Assembly: GCA_965208385.1 (NCBI GenBank)
Contig: CBDBOO010000066.1
Span: 1 to 64,000 of the forward strand
DNA: 64,000 bases
Origin: Endozoicomonas sp965208385
GTDB taxonomy: Bacteria; Pseudomonadota; Gammaproteobacteria; Pseudomonadales; Endozoicomonadaceae
Direction of reading: 5' to 3'
Position numbers and translations under genes: made by a program. Below the pieces are notes generated by a model, which worked only from the letters and a program-made list of their open reading frames with translations, was not told where the DNA came from and made no database searches. Shown here one piece after another: positions 37,340-46,769 of the stretch. Numbering within the stretch: the stretch's first letter is position 1; the number at the start of each line of letters is the position of its first letter.

Positions 37340-37960
37340 ATGCAGACAGATATCCAACCGATTATAGATTTCTTGCCATGTAGGACGCCTGAAGTGTGGA
37401 TACAGGAAGCTATCAAACCGGAAAACCTCGAAAACCTGCTTATTGACCATTGCAACAATGAGAAAAAGGCTGCGGCTACCGCGTTTAATTTGATGTTCCG
37501 GTATGTTGATAAGCCTGAATTACTGAGCAAGATGTCGCGTTTGGCCCGGGAGGAGTTACGCCATTTTGAGCAGGTTGTGGCGCTGATGGTGAAACGTAAT
37601 ATTGGCTATCGCCACATGAATGCATCAGGTTATGCAGCAAAGCTCAGAAAAGGGTTTAGAAATCACGAGCCGGCAAAGTTGATTGATACGCTGATTATTG
37701 GCGCTTTTATTGAAGCGCGTTCCTGTGAACGATTTCATGCCCTGGCGCCTCACCTTGATCAGGAACTGAATAAATTTTACTTATCACTATTGAAATCAGA
37801 AAGCAGGCATTTTCAGGATTATCTGACCTTGGCACGCTCATACGCTGACGAACCCATAGAGAGTCGTATTGAACATTTTTCAAAACTGGAAGCCGATGCC
37901 ATTCTGTCTGCTGATAACCAGTTTCGTTTTCACAGTGGGGTTCCTACGTCGGGCAGCTGA
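37340..37960 (+). CDS. miaE: tRNA-(ms2io6A)-hydroxylase MiaE
   Basis: A di-iron monooxygenase that hydroxylates the isopentenyl group of ms2i6A37 in tRNA. The 206-residue form from ATG 37340 (MQTDIQPIIDFLPCRTPE) is all-helical. It has the metal-ligand motifs NEKKAAATAFNLMFRY, LAREELRHFEQV, GAFIEARSCERF and KSESRHF: Glu and Glu-X2-His pairs as in other ferritin-like enzymes. ATG 37292 is a possible earlier start. The adjacent fragment at 33155 is the head of a divergent paralogue. Confidence 0.92.
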   Translation: MQTDIQPIIDFLPCRTPEVWIQEAIKPENLENLLIDHCNNEKKAAATAFNLMFRYVDKPELLSKMSRLAREELRHFEQVVALMVKRNIGYRHMNASGYAAKLRKGFRNHEPAKLIDTLIIGAFIEARSCERFHALAPHLDQELNKFYLSLLKSESRHFQDYLTLARSYADEPIESRIEHFSKLEADAILSADNQFRFHSGVPTSGS

Positions 37961-38032
37961 AATAGACAGAGTTACGGGGGAGTGATGAAGTAATATCCGT
38001 GTCTTGGGTCGGTCTCGGATACTCATAAACCA

Positions 38033-38761
38033 TTATTCACTGATCACAAATTCATGCAGTTTTATGTCTTCTTCGGTGAGTTCCAGCTCCCATCCTTTTT
38101 TATCCCAGTCTCCCAGAACATAACGCTTGCCGCTTCCGCTGGTCAGATTGACATCATGAATTGCAGGGCGATGCGTATGCCCGTGAATAAGTATCCGTAC
38201 GCTGAATTTATCCATGAATCGGCTAACTTCCGAGTTCGTTACATCCATGATTTCCAGGGATTTGGTGGTTTTAGCCTGTCGGCTGTTTTCGCGAATTTGA
38301 AGTCCAAGCTTTTTTCTGTAGGACAGCGGAGTCAAACGTAGAATGCCCAAAATTACGGGGTTACGTATGATTTTTCGATATCTCAGATACTGCTGATCCC
38401 GGGTGCAAAGTAGATCACCATGCATCAATAAAATGTTTTTATTGTACAGTTCAACCAGGGTTGGATCCTTCAGCCATTGCGCGCCAGTGATCTTGAGAAA
38501 ATGTTGCCCCAGGGCGAAATCACGATTACCCGGCATTAAATATAATTTCTTACCGCTGTCGGTGTATTTTTTCAGAACCGCTGCAATGTTTTCATGAAAG
38601 GGTTCCATGGCGTCATCGCCCAGCCAGTATTCAAAAAAATCGCCGAGTATATATAGAGCTTCCGCTTGTGGTGCTCGTTGTTCCATATACAGGCAGAACG
38701 CCCGGGCAATAGCCGGGCGTTCTGGGGTTAAATGAAGATCTGAGATAAACCGAACGGTCAT
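38033..38761 (-). CDS. lpxH: UDP-2,3-diacylglucosamine diphosphatase
   Basis: Removes UMP from UDP-diacylglucosamine in lipid A synthesis, acting at the inner membrane. This 242-residue calcineurin-like phosphoesterase shows the metal motifs FISDLHLTPERP, LGDFFEYW, MPGNRDF and HGHTHRP. It overlaps the upstream ppiB by four bases (ATGA on the minus strand), so the two are probably translationally coupled, in the order known from Pseudomonas. Confidence 0.96.
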   Translation of the reverse strand: MTVRFISDLHLTPERPAIARAFCLYMEQRAPQAEALYILGDFFEYWLGDDAMEPFHENIAAVLKKYTDSGKKLYLMPGNRDFALGQHFLKITGAQWLKDPTLVELYNKNILLMHGDLLCTRDQQYLRYRKIIRNPVILGILRLTPLSYRKKLGLQIRENSRQAKTTKSLEIMDVTNSEVSRFMDKFSVRILIHGHTHRPAIHDVNLTSGSGKRYVLGDWDKKGWELELTEEDIKLHEFVISE

Positions 38762-39252
38762 TCGGTGATTTCCGCAGACTCAATGATAACGTCATCCACA
38801 GGAACATCCTGATGTCCGGCTCTGAAAGTGGTTTCTACGCCCTTCATTTTATTGATGACATCCATTCCCTGAGATACTTTCCCAAATACACAGTAACCCC
38901 AGCCGTCCTGAGTTTTGGAACTGTGATTTAAAAATGCATTATCAGAAACGTTGATAAAAAACTGTGAAGAAGCCGAGTGTGGATCCATTGTTCGTGCCAT
39001 GGCAATGGTGCCGACGCTATTTTTTAAGCCATTGTCAGCTTCATTTTTGATGGATTCTTGAGTTGATTTCTCGACCATGCCAGGTTCAAAACCGCCACCC
39101 TGAATCATAAAGTCATTAATTATCCGGTGAAACACCGTACCGTTGAAATGACCGCTTTTAACATATTCAATGAAATTAGCTACAGTCTTGGGCGCTTTTT
39201 CTGCGTCCAGATCCAATGTGATATCGCCAAAATTGGTGTGTAATACAACCAT
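38758..39252 (-). CDS. ppiB: Cyclophilin-type peptidyl-prolyl cis-trans isomerase B
   Basis: A cytoplasmic prolyl isomerase of 164 residues without a signal peptide. It has the cyclophilin motifs FHRIINDFMIQGGGF, MARTMDPHSASSQFFINV and GYCVFGKVSQGMDV. Catalytic Arg and Phe/Gln positions are kept. It is the first gene of the ppiB-lpxH pair, divergent from glnS. Confidence 0.96.
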   Translation of the reverse strand: MVVLHTNFGDITLDLDAEKAPKTVANFIEYVKSGHFNGTVFHRIINDFMIQGGGFEPGMVEKSTQESIKNEADNGLKNSVGTIAMARTMDPHSASSQFFINVSDNAFLNHSSKTQDGWGYCVFGKVSQGMDVINKMKGVETTFRAGHQDVPVDDVIIESAEITE

Positions 39253-39668
39253 GGGGTTACCGTCTTGTTTGTGATGCCCGTGAAGTCGGGCAGGAAAACC
39301 ACCAAGTTTAGGTGTTTATAAGGTTTGTGTAAAAAACTATCTTGGACAATCAGTCGCTTTATCAAGCGGTGTTAATGGTTTGGTTTAAGTCACTCCACTT
39401 TTTTCACAGCGTCACAGCGTCACGGTGTATTGATAACCGATTTTTGAAAACGGGATGATATTCTGAGCAATTCATTCTCCATGAAACTTAAAACACAGAC
39501 AGGCCAGAAATAAAAAACAAAGCGGATTAACGGGTATACTTGTGCGGTGAGCGATTTTACCGCTACTCAGGATATGTTAATCTCTGCCAGTCATGGCAAT
39601 AGCCTGTTGTATTATTTCAACAATAGGGCCATTCCCGCCAGTAACTCTTCATAGATGCATCAGTGACA
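39253..39668. other. Divergent promoter region between ppiB and glnS
   Basis: 416 bases without a supported gene. It should carry the promoters of ppiB-lpxH (minus) and glnS-cysS (plus). A small direct repeat, GCGTCACAGCGTCACGG, lies near 39409-39425. I call no exact promoter boxes. Confidence 0.4.
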
Positions 39669-41342
39669 ATGAGCACAACAGATAAACCCAGTAATTTCCT
39701 GGAACAGATTATTGAAAAAGATTTGGCTGAAGGCCTGGTCTCTACTGTTCATACCCGCTTTCCGCCAGAACCCAATGGTTTTCTCCATGTGGGGCATGCG
39801 ACGTCCATTTGTCTAAACTTTGGTCTGGCTGAAAAATATCAGGGCCAATGTAATCTGCGTTTTGATGACACTAATCCTGAGAAAGAAGAGCAAAAGTACG
39901 TGGACTCTATCCAGGAGGATATCCGCTGGCTGGGTTTTCAATGGTCCGGTGAGGTTTTGTTTGCTTCCAGTTATTTTGATCAGTTTTATGACTGGGCCCT
40001 GCATTTGATTCGCGAAGGCAAAGCCTATGTGGATCATCAGGATGCTGAAACCATGCGGGAGCGTAGGGGGAACTTTCTTAAGCCGGGTGTCGATAGCCCG
40101 GATCGTAATAACAGCGTTGATGAGAACCTTGCCGGGTTCGAAAAAATGCGTGCCGGTGACTTCGAGGAAGGTGGCGCCTGCCTGCGAGCCGTCATTGATA
40201 TGACGAGCCCGAATATGAATCTGCGTGATCCGGTTCTGTACCGTATACGTAAGGTAGCTCATCACCAGACCGGTGATAAATGGTGTATTTATCCCACGTA
40301 TGATTTTGCCCATGGTCAGGAGGATGCCATTGAAGGTATTACTCACTCCATCTGCACCCTGGAGTTTCAGGATCACAGACCACTGTATGAATGGTTTATT
40401 GAAAACCTGCCTGTACCCAGTCGACCCAGGCAATACGAATTTGCCCGTACCAATCTGAATTACACGGTAACGTCCAAGCGTAAGCTGAAGCGGCTGGTGG
40501 ATGACGGAGTGGTCAATGGTTGGGATGACGCGAGAATGCCAACCGTTTCCGGTATGCGTCGTCGTGGGTATACCCCTGCATCCATACGCAAGTTTTCTGA
40601 AATGGCGGGTATCAGCAGAACCGATGGTGTTGTAGATGTATCCATGCTGGAGCATGCCATCCGTGATGATCTGAATACCAATGCTGCCAGGGCAATGGCC
40701 GTTCTGAATCCTTTGAAACTGGTTATTTCCAATCTGCCGGAAGGTGAGGTTCAGGAGATGAAGGCTCCGGCGCACCCGAACCGTGAAGATATGGGGTCAC
40801 GGACGTTGCCTTTTACCCGTGAAATCTACATCGATAAAGCTGATTTTACCGAAGATACCACGCTTTCCCGCAAGAAATTCAAACGCCTTGTTATTGGTGA
40901 ATATGTACGCTTACGCAGTACCTATGTCATTAAGGCAGATGCAGTCATCAGAGATGATTCGGGTGATATTGTTGAAGTGCATGCTTCTTATGTGCCGGGA
41001 ACAGTGGGTGAGAATCCACCTGAAGGTATCAGGCCTCGTGGTGTCATTCACTGGGTGTCAGCCAGTCATGGCAAACAGGCTGAATTGAGAATGTATGACC
41101 GCCTGTTCACTCATGAAGCGCCGGACAGGGGTGATGAAGATTTTATGACCCATGTGAATCCCGATGCTTTGAAAGTACAGACAGCCTGGGTTGAACCTGG
41201 TCTGGCTGCTGTAGAACCGGAGCAGGGTTTTCAGTTTGAGCGGGAAGGATACTTTGTTGCTGATCGTTATGACCACTGTCCGGAAAAACCAGTATTTAAC
41301 CTGACTATAGGGTTAAAAGACACCTGGGCGAACAAGGTTTGA
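39669..41342 (+). CDS. glnS: Glutaminyl-tRNA synthetase
   Basis: A class I synthetase that charges tRNA-Gln, 557 residues. The HIGH-type motif is PPEPNGFLHVGHA and the KMSKS-type loop is VTSKRKLKRLV (TSKRK in place of MSKRK). The C-terminal anticodon-binding beta barrels are complete to the end (FNLTIGLKDTW). ATG 39669 is chosen over GTG 39663, two codons upstream. It precedes cysS by 24 bases, as in pseudomonads. Confidence 0.97.
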   Translation: MSTTDKPSNFLEQIIEKDLAEGLVSTVHTRFPPEPNGFLHVGHATSICLNFGLAEKYQGQCNLRFDDTNPEKEEQKYVDSIQEDIRWLGFQWSGEVLFASSYFDQFYDWALHLIREGKAYVDHQDAETMRERRGNFLKPGVDSPDRNNSVDENLAGFEKMRAGDFEEGGACLRAVIDMTSPNMNLRDPVLYRIRKVAHHQTGDKWCIYPTYDFAHGQEDAIEGITHSICTLEFQDHRPLYEWFIENLPVPSRPRQYEFARTNLNYTVTSKRKLKRLVDDGVVNGWDDARMPTVSGMRRRGYTPASIRKFSEMAGISRTDGVVDVSMLEHAIRDDLNTNAARAMAVLNPLKLVISNLPEGEVQEMKAPAHPNREDMGSRTLPFTREIYIDKADFTEDTTLSRKKFKRLVIGEYVRLRSTYVIKADAVIRDDSGDIVEVHASYVPGTVGENPPEGIRPRGVIHWVSASHGKQAELRMYDRLFTHEAPDRGDEDFMTHVNPDALKVQTAWVEPGLAAVEPEQGFQFEREGYFVADRYDHCPEKPVFNLTIGLKDTWANKV

Positions 41343-41366
41343 TCAGAGCATAAAGGAATACAGAAC

Positions 41367-42749
41367 GTGTTACAGATATACAACAGCCTGACCCGAAAAA
41401 AAGAACAGTTTACGCCTATCGAAGGCAATAAAGTAAAAATGTACGTCTGTGGTAACACGGTGTACGACCATAGTCATTTGGGGCACGCCAGCACCATGGT
41501 GGCCTTTGACGTCGTTGCCCGATATCTGAGAGCTAAGGGCTATGACCTGACGTATGTGCGGAATATTACCGACATCGACGACAAAATTATCAATCGTGCT
41601 GCAGAGAATGGCGAATATTTTACTGAACTGTCTGAGCGAATGATCGCGTCAATGGATGCCGATGCAGAAGCACTGGGTATTCAGAAGCCGGATGCAGAAC
41701 CCCGTGCCACTGAATACATTGATGAGATTGTCGACATGATGTCCACTCTCATAACGAAAGGCTTCGCCTATGCGCCTGGAAATGGCGATGTTTATTACCG
41801 TGTGCGCAAATTTGAAGGGTATGGCAAGTTATCCGGCAAGGTTATTGAAGAGCTGGAGTCCGGTGCGCGCGTTGAAGTGGACAATGTAAAAGAGGATCCT
41901 CTGGATTTTGTGCTCTGGAAAGGCGCTAAGGAAGGCGAGCCCAGCTGGGAGTCACCCTGGGGTAATGGTCGGCCAGGCTGGCATATTGAGTGCTCAGCCA
42001 TGTGCAAACATTGCCTTGGGGATACCTTTGATATTCATGGTGGCGGTCCTGACCTTCCATTTCCTCATCATGAGAATGAAATTGCCCAGTCTGAAGCGGC
42101 TAACGGTGTTGAGTTTGCCCGTTACTGGATGCATTCAGGTGCCTTGAGGATGGGGAAAGAGAAAATGTCCAAGTCCCTTGGCAATTTCTTTACTGTTCAG
42201 GAAGTGCTGGAGAAATACCCTGCGGAGGTTGTTCGATATTTGTTGATTTCCAGTCATTATCGCAGTCATACCAATTACTCTGAAGAATCTCTTCAGGAAG
42301 CCGGTGTGCGCCTGGAGCGTTTTTATACCGCACTCAGGGGTGTTGAATTAAGTGGAGTGAAAGCAGAAGAAGGGAGCGACTTTGAACAACGCTTCTATGC
42401 TTCCATGGACGATGATTTTAATACGCCAGAAGCATTGGCTGTATTGTTTGATCTGGTCCGTGAAGTGAATCGTCTACGGGCTGAAGATGAAACAAAGGTG
42501 TTGTCTCTGGCGGCTCTGCTGGTGAAACTTGGAGGGGTTCTTGGGCTTCTTCAGGGCTCGCCGGAAGTGTTTTTGAAGTCAGGCTCTGATGCGGATGAGT
42601 CCTGGATTGAATCTATGATTCAGAAGCGCATTGATGCGAAAAAGGCAAAAGATTTTGCCGAGTCTGATCGTATCAGGGATGAGCTGGCCGCCCAGGGCAT
42701 TACCCTGCAGGATGGCAGTGGCGGGACAACCTGGAAAATAGAACGTTAA
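41367..42749 (+). CDS. cysS: Cysteinyl-tRNA synthetase
   Basis: A class I synthetase, 460 residues. The zinc/HIGH region is VCGNTVYDHSHLGHAS, then the second metal region ECSAMCKHCLG and HHENEIAQSE, and the KMSKS loop is GKEKMSKSLGN. GTG 41367 follows AAAGGA at 41352-41357. It probably shares a transcript with glnS and is followed by a strong terminator. Confidence 0.97.
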   Translation: MLQIYNSLTRKKEQFTPIEGNKVKMYVCGNTVYDHSHLGHASTMVAFDVVARYLRAKGYDLTYVRNITDIDDKIINRAAENGEYFTELSERMIASMDADAEALGIQKPDAEPRATEYIDEIVDMMSTLITKGFAYAPGNGDVYYRVRKFEGYGKLSGKVIEELESGARVEVDNVKEDPLDFVLWKGAKEGEPSWESPWGNGRPGWHIECSAMCKHCLGDTFDIHGGGPDLPFPHHENEIAQSEAANGVEFARYWMHSGALRMGKEKMSKSLGNFFTVQEVLEKYPAEVVRYLLISSHYRSHTNYSEESLQEAGVRLERFYTALRGVELSGVKAEEGSDFEQRFYASMDDDFNTPEALAVLFDLVREVNRLRAEDETKVLSLAALLVKLGGVLGLLQGSPEVFLKSGSDADESWIESMIQKRIDAKKAKDFAESDRIRDELAAQGITLQDGSGGTTWKIER

Positions 42750-42767
42750 ATTCTTAGGCTGAAAAAG

Positions 42768-42803
42768 AAACCCGCTGTAATTAATGTTACAGCGGGTTTT
42801 TTT
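42768..42803 (+). terminator. Rho-independent terminator after cysS
   Basis: Thirteen-base arms (42768-42780 and 42787-42799, core CCCGCTGTAA) form a perfect stem across a six-base loop and end in a T-run. Confidence 0.93.
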
Positions 42804-42856
42804 ATGGCCAGTCATCCTGTTCCAGTTTCCGATAGCCTGCTCCAGTTTCAGGTAGA

Positions 42857-44980
42857 ATGAGCTTTCGATTTCACAGCAGTATGGGAATCTACATGTTCGT
42901 CTTCTCAATTTCTGATCAACAGGTGAATTTACTCTTTAAAGACCAGATGTTTATGCAGGGGCTCTCGGTGGTAGCCTGCCTTGATGATGGTATGGAATAC
43001 CGATGTCAGGCAGATGGTACTGAAGGCGGTTTTTTCTATGAAGATAGTCTCTCAATAAAATTAAGCCTGAAAACATCAGGTCAGCATCTGGTTGTATCTG
43101 TATTGGCTGAGATTTCAAAAGGAATCAGCTGGCCAGGGAGAACCTGGCACCCTCTCAATGCAATAAGGCTGCAGATTGATAACCTGGGATCGATAACGGG
43201 CCTGTGTGCTCATTATCTTTATAACAGCTGGTGGACCCGACCGCATTTTGGTACGGATTTATCGTTATTACCCTCATCCAGTCAATCGGTTCTCTGGGAG
43301 GCGAGGGGTCAATATTGCCACCTGATTACCTTCTGTGATGAACAGTTAACGTCATTTGTGAAAGGAAAAGCAGAAGGGGGTGTCGAGCTGGTTGTTTCGC
43401 CGCAAAAATCCGGTGTCCGGTATTTTGGCGGGACAATCATGATTGCGGGTGTTGGTGATGACCCTTATGGCCTCATGAATGAAAGTGTTGTGGTGGGGCG
43501 GAATCAGCTTTCATTTCACTGTAAGCAGAGAGTTGATCGTATCGTTCCTGAAGTATTTGATTATCTGGGCTGGTGCAGTTGGGATGCCTGTTATCTGGAT
43601 GTCTCAGAAGAAGCTGTTCTGGCCAAGGCGAGAGAATTTTCGGATAAAAATATTCCGGTTAAATGGATGTTGATAGATGATGGCTGGTCCGAAGAAAAAG
43701 ATCGTCGGTTATCTTCATTCAAAGAAAATCGTGAAAAATTCCCCTCTGGCATCAAGGGGTTAAAGGAAAAACTTGAAACTGTATATGAAGTTAGATGGCT
43801 TGGTGTCTGGCAGGCGTTAACCGGTCAATGGGAAGGGTTGGATGCAGGGGCAGGGCTGCCTCATCAGGTGTCTATAGATTCGCAGCGGGCATTGCCGCCT
43901 GTTGATTTTAATGACGCTTTTGATTTTTGGAACCAATGGCATCAGTACCTTGCCCGGCAAGGCGTTGACTTTGTAAAAGTCGATGTCCAGAGCAATCTTG
44001 CTAATCACTATCGTTATTGTGAATTCCCTGGCGAGGTATCGATATCGGTTCATCAGGCCCTGGAAGTTTCTGTGCAGCGACATTTTGACGGTCGTTTGAT
44101 CAATTGCATGGGGATGTCGGTGAGTCAGCTCTGGAACCGGCCTTCATCTGCCGTATCAAGAAACAGCGATGATTTCTTCCCGAAAAATGATAATAATATT
44201 CGTGAGCTCGCTTTACAAAACAGCTATAACGCCTTGTTTCACGATGGATTTTATCAGGGTGACTGGGATATGTGGTGGAGCATGCACCAGGATGCAGAAG
44301 CTCATGGTCATTTACGTGCCGTCAGTGGCGGGCCGGTATATACCAGTGATCCGGTTAATAAAACCGACGCAGAGATGCTGATGAAGCTGGTGTTCAATGA
44401 TGGTCGAATAGGACGTTGTGATGGTCAGGGGAAAGTGGCTCGTGACGGTCTGTTTGAAAATCCACAGACATCAGGAAGATTGTTGAAAATATGGAATTAT
44501 CTGGGCGATGTCGGGGTGTTGGGTGTTTTTAATATTGATGGACAGTCCAGGACGCTAGTTGAACGAATCAGTAATAATTTTCTTGAAGGCAGTGAAGGGC
44601 GGGACTGGATTGTATATCGACCGGCGACGAAATCCTGTTTCAGTGACGGCGAGGTTCCGGAGTTATCGTTGGCCAGCAATAAATCAGAACTCGTTTTTTT
44701 CTATCCGGAGTCTGAGTTGTGTTGTTTCGGGTTAGTTGATAAATGGCTGCCTGCAAGTGCTTTGATACAGCAAATACGGTTCAGTGATGAAGGATGTCTG
44801 CGGCTGCTTGTGACGCTCAGACAGGGAGGGAGAGTAGTTATTTTCAGTCGGTCAAAAATGATTGGTCTTAAGGTGAATGGGCAGAGTTATTGCTGGCAGC
44901 AGTTAACAGAAGAGCTTTATGAGGTTGATTGTGCTGAATGGCGCGAAGAAGTTCATCTGGAATGCCTTGTGTCTGATTAG
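42857..44980 (+). CDS. Raffinose-synthase/Sip1-like alpha-galactosidase (GH36-related)
   Basis: A 707-residue cytoplasmic protein with an N-terminal beta-sandwich and a central TIM barrel. The barrel carries DYLGWCSWDACYLDVSEE, WMLIDDGWSEEKD, DFVKVDVQSNL (probable nucleophile Asp) and SRNSDDFFPK (probable acid/base Asp), then QGDWDMWWSMH and AVSGGPVYTSDPV. These are the hallmarks of the raffinose synthase/seed-imbibition group, best known from plants. It may hydrolyse or transfer alpha-galactosides. ATGs at 42881 and 42893 are alternative starts. It breaks the cysS-folD neighbourhood seen in relatives, suggesting insertion of an accessory gene. Confidence 0.85.
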   Translation: MSFRFHSSMGIYMFVFSISDQQVNLLFKDQMFMQGLSVVACLDDGMEYRCQADGTEGGFFYEDSLSIKLSLKTSGQHLVVSVLAEISKGISWPGRTWHPLNAIRLQIDNLGSITGLCAHYLYNSWWTRPHFGTDLSLLPSSSQSVLWEARGQYCHLITFCDEQLTSFVKGKAEGGVELVVSPQKSGVRYFGGTIMIAGVGDDPYGLMNESVVVGRNQLSFHCKQRVDRIVPEVFDYLGWCSWDACYLDVSEEAVLAKAREFSDKNIPVKWMLIDDGWSEEKDRRLSSFKENREKFPSGIKGLKEKLETVYEVRWLGVWQALTGQWEGLDAGAGLPHQVSIDSQRALPPVDFNDAFDFWNQWHQYLARQGVDFVKVDVQSNLANHYRYCEFPGEVSISVHQALEVSVQRHFDGRLINCMGMSVSQLWNRPSSAVSRNSDDFFPKNDNNIRELALQNSYNALFHDGFYQGDWDMWWSMHQDAEAHGHLRAVSGGPVYTSDPVNKTDAEMLMKLVFNDGRIGRCDGQGKVARDGLFENPQTSGRLLKIWNYLGDVGVLGVFNIDGQSRTLVERISNNFLEGSEGRDWIVYRPATKSCFSDGEVPELSLASNKSELVFFYPESELCCFGLVDKWLPASALIQQIRFSDEGCLRLLVTLRQGGRVVIFSRSKMIGLKVNGQSYCWQQLTEELYEVDCAEWREEVHLECLVSD

Positions 44981-45026
44981 CAGAAATCTGGCGTGGCAAG
45001 TGGCTTTTTAAAAGCAGCTGAATGAA

Positions 45027-45051
45027 CAGCAGCGTGCTTAATACGCTGCTG
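45027..45051. terminator. Stem-loop between the GH36 gene and folD
   Basis: CAGCAGCGT pairs with ACGCTGCTG across a seven-base loop, between convergent genes. The following T-run is weak, so termination is likely but not certain. Confidence 0.5.
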
Positions 45052-45099
45052 TCATGCTATTTAGAATGTTATTTCAGAATGCTATTTCAGAACGCTTCA

Positions 45100-45954
45100 T
45101 CAGTTGTGTAAATGTTCAGCGGCATAGAGTGTGTTTTCGAGGAGTGTTGCCACTGTCATAGGCCCGACACCGCCGGGAACCGGAGTGATCCAGCTGGCTC
45201 TTTCCTTGGCTGTATCAAATTCAACATCGCCCACAAGTCGACCATCATTCATTCGATTAATACCGATATCAATAACGATGGCTCCCGGTTTAATCCAGTC
45301 ACCTTTGACAAGGCCCGGTTTGCCAACACCCACCACCAGAATATCTGCTCTGCTGACCTCTGCAGCCAGGTCATCGGTAAAACGATGGGTGGTTGTGGTT
45401 GTGCATCCGGCCAGAAGCAGTTCCATGGTCATAGGTCTGCCAACAATATTGGAGGCGCCAACGATCACTGCGTTCTTGCTGCGAATGGGTTCATTGGTGC
45501 TTTCCAGCAACGTCATCACACCTTTTGGGGTACAGGGGCGTAATAAGGGGATGCGCTGAACCAGGCGGCCAATGTTGTATGGGTGAAAACCATCGACGTC
45601 TTTATCCGGACGAATACGCTCGATAACGAGATCTGTATTGATATGGTCAGGTAATGGTAGTTGTACAAGAATGCCATCTATTTCCGGATTCTCATTCAAC
45701 TGGTCAATGAGCTTCAGCAGGTACTGTTCACTGGTTGAGACCGGTAAATCATGGGCGGTGGATTTAAACCCGATCCGTTCACAGTCTGCTCGTTTTTTGG
45801 ATACATAGATTTTTGATGCAGGGTCATCACCAATAAGGATGACGGCGAGTCCGGGAGCTCTGAGCCCTCGACGGGTTCTTTCCCTGACCTGAACTGCAAT
45901 TTTATCTGTAAGGCGAAGAGCTATAGCTTTACCGTCAATTATTCTCGCTGTCAT
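45100..45954 (-). CDS. folD: Bifunctional methylenetetrahydrofolate dehydrogenase/cyclohydrolase
   Basis: Interconverts methylene- and formyl-tetrahydrofolate using NADP. The 284 residues include the catalytic lysine and tyrosine region KIYVSKKRADCERIG, the conserved QLPLPDHI and the cofactor motif IVGASNIVGRPM, and end with TPVPGGVGPMTVATLLENT. The length is standard. It is transcribed away from the tRNA cluster and converges with the GH36 gene. Confidence 0.97.
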   Translation of the reverse strand: MTARIIDGKAIALRLTDKIAVQVRERTRRGLRAPGLAVILIGDDPASKIYVSKKRADCERIGFKSTAHDLPVSTSEQYLLKLIDQLNENPEIDGILVQLPLPDHINTDLVIERIRPDKDVDGFHPYNIGRLVQRIPLLRPCTPKGVMTLLESTNEPIRSKNAVIVGASNIVGRPMTMELLLAGCTTTTTHRFTDDLAAEVSRADILVVGVGKPGLVKGDWIKPGAIVIDIGINRMNDGRLVGDVEFDTAKERASWITPVPGGVGPMTVATLLENTLYAAEHLHN

Positions 45955-46223
45955 GATGTCGCTTTGGCCTATTCATGGCAATTGGGATGATCAAGAAGAT
46001 TGTTAGTTTACCAGTGGTTGGCGCTTCTTAGGTAGTGATCATCCATATATAAGAATAATGTTTTTTGAAATATCCATCGCTGATGATCTCAAACGGAGAT
46101 TTATCGCATTTGAACGTGAAATGTTAATTTCTGGCGTTGACGAAAGGCGCTGACCTGAGTAGTATTCAGCGCCGTTGCACAGAGTGTTGCAGAGAGAGAC
46201 TCTCTGGATACAGTGTCAATTTT

Positions 46224-46300
46224 CGGGGTATAGCGCAGTCTGGTAGCGCGCCTGCTTTGGGAGCAGGATGTCGGGAGTTCGAATCTCTCTACCCCGACCA
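46224..46300 (+). tRNA. tRNA-Pro (TGG)
   Basis: A 77-nt cloverleaf with acceptor arms CGGGGTA and TACCCCG, the anticodon loop CTTTGGGA with TGG, the T-loop GTTCGAATC and an encoded CCA end. First of four tRNA genes between folD and tig; a T-run follows it at once. Confidence 0.97.
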
Positions 46301-46330
46301 GGTTTTTTTTGATATAAAGAAAAGATCGGA

Positions 46331-46407
46331 GCGCCCGTAGCTCAGTTGGATAGAGCACCCGCCTTCTAAGCGGGTGGTCGCAGGTTCGAATCCTGCCGGG
46401 CGCGCCA
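46331..46407 (+). tRNA. tRNA-Arg (TCT)
   Basis: A 77-nt cloverleaf with acceptor arms GCGCCCG and CGGGCGC, the anticodon loop CTTCTAA with TCT, the T-loop GTTCGAATC and an encoded CCA end. Confidence 0.97.
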
Positions 46408-46530
46408 ATATTCAAAACCATTGCCAGATTATAGATAAAAACTTAAAAAGTTATATTTATAGGGTGATGGACTTGAAAGAGTTTCTGGATTCAAGCAGAA
46501 TCCGGATATTCAGTTTTTGAAAGATTTAAT

Positions 46531-46607
46531 GGTGGGCGTAGCTCAGTTGGTAGAGCTCCGGATTGTGATTCCGGCGGTCGAGGGTTCAAGCCCCTTCGTC
46601 CACCCCA
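46531..46607 (+). tRNA. tRNA-His (GTG)
   Basis: A cloverleaf with the extra G at -1 typical of tRNA-His (GGTGGGCG paired with the CGTCCACC region), the anticodon loop TTGTGAT with GTG, the T-loop GTTCAAGCC and an encoded CCA end. Confidence 0.96.
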
Positions 46608-46646
46608 TTAAATGCAATGTTATACATGCTTTGTAAAGCATTGTGA

Positions 46647-46731
46647 GCGGATGTGGTGGAATTGGTAGACACGCTGGTTTTAGGTACCAGTGTCGAAAGA
46701 CGTGAGAGTTCGAGTCTCTCCATCCGCACCA
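46647..46731 (+). tRNA. tRNA-Leu (TAG)
   Basis: An 85-nt class II tRNA with acceptor arms GCGGATG and CATCCGC, the anticodon loop TTTAGGT with TAG, a long variable arm (TGTCGAAAGACG), the T-loop GTTCGAGTC and an encoded CCA end. A strong terminator starts eight bases later. Confidence 0.97.
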
Positions 46732-46738
46732 GTCAATA

Positions 46739-46769
46739 ACGGGGATAAGCATGCTTATCCCCGTTTTTG
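46739..46769 (+). terminator. Terminator of the tRNA operon
   Basis: The perfect palindrome ACGGGGATAAGC/GCTTATCCCCGT, followed by five T residues, directly after tRNA-Leu. Confidence 0.93.

Noticed and set aside
39813..40775. 320-codon minus-strand frame inside glnS
   Set aside because: Long only by chance; it lies antisense to a fully conserved glnS gene and has no family features.
46101..46752. Minus-strand open frames across the tRNA cluster with pieces such as RIRTCDHPLRRR and GLEPSTAGI
   Set aside because: These are the well-known spurious translations of tRNA genes read on the opposite strand; the four cloverleaves explain the sequence.
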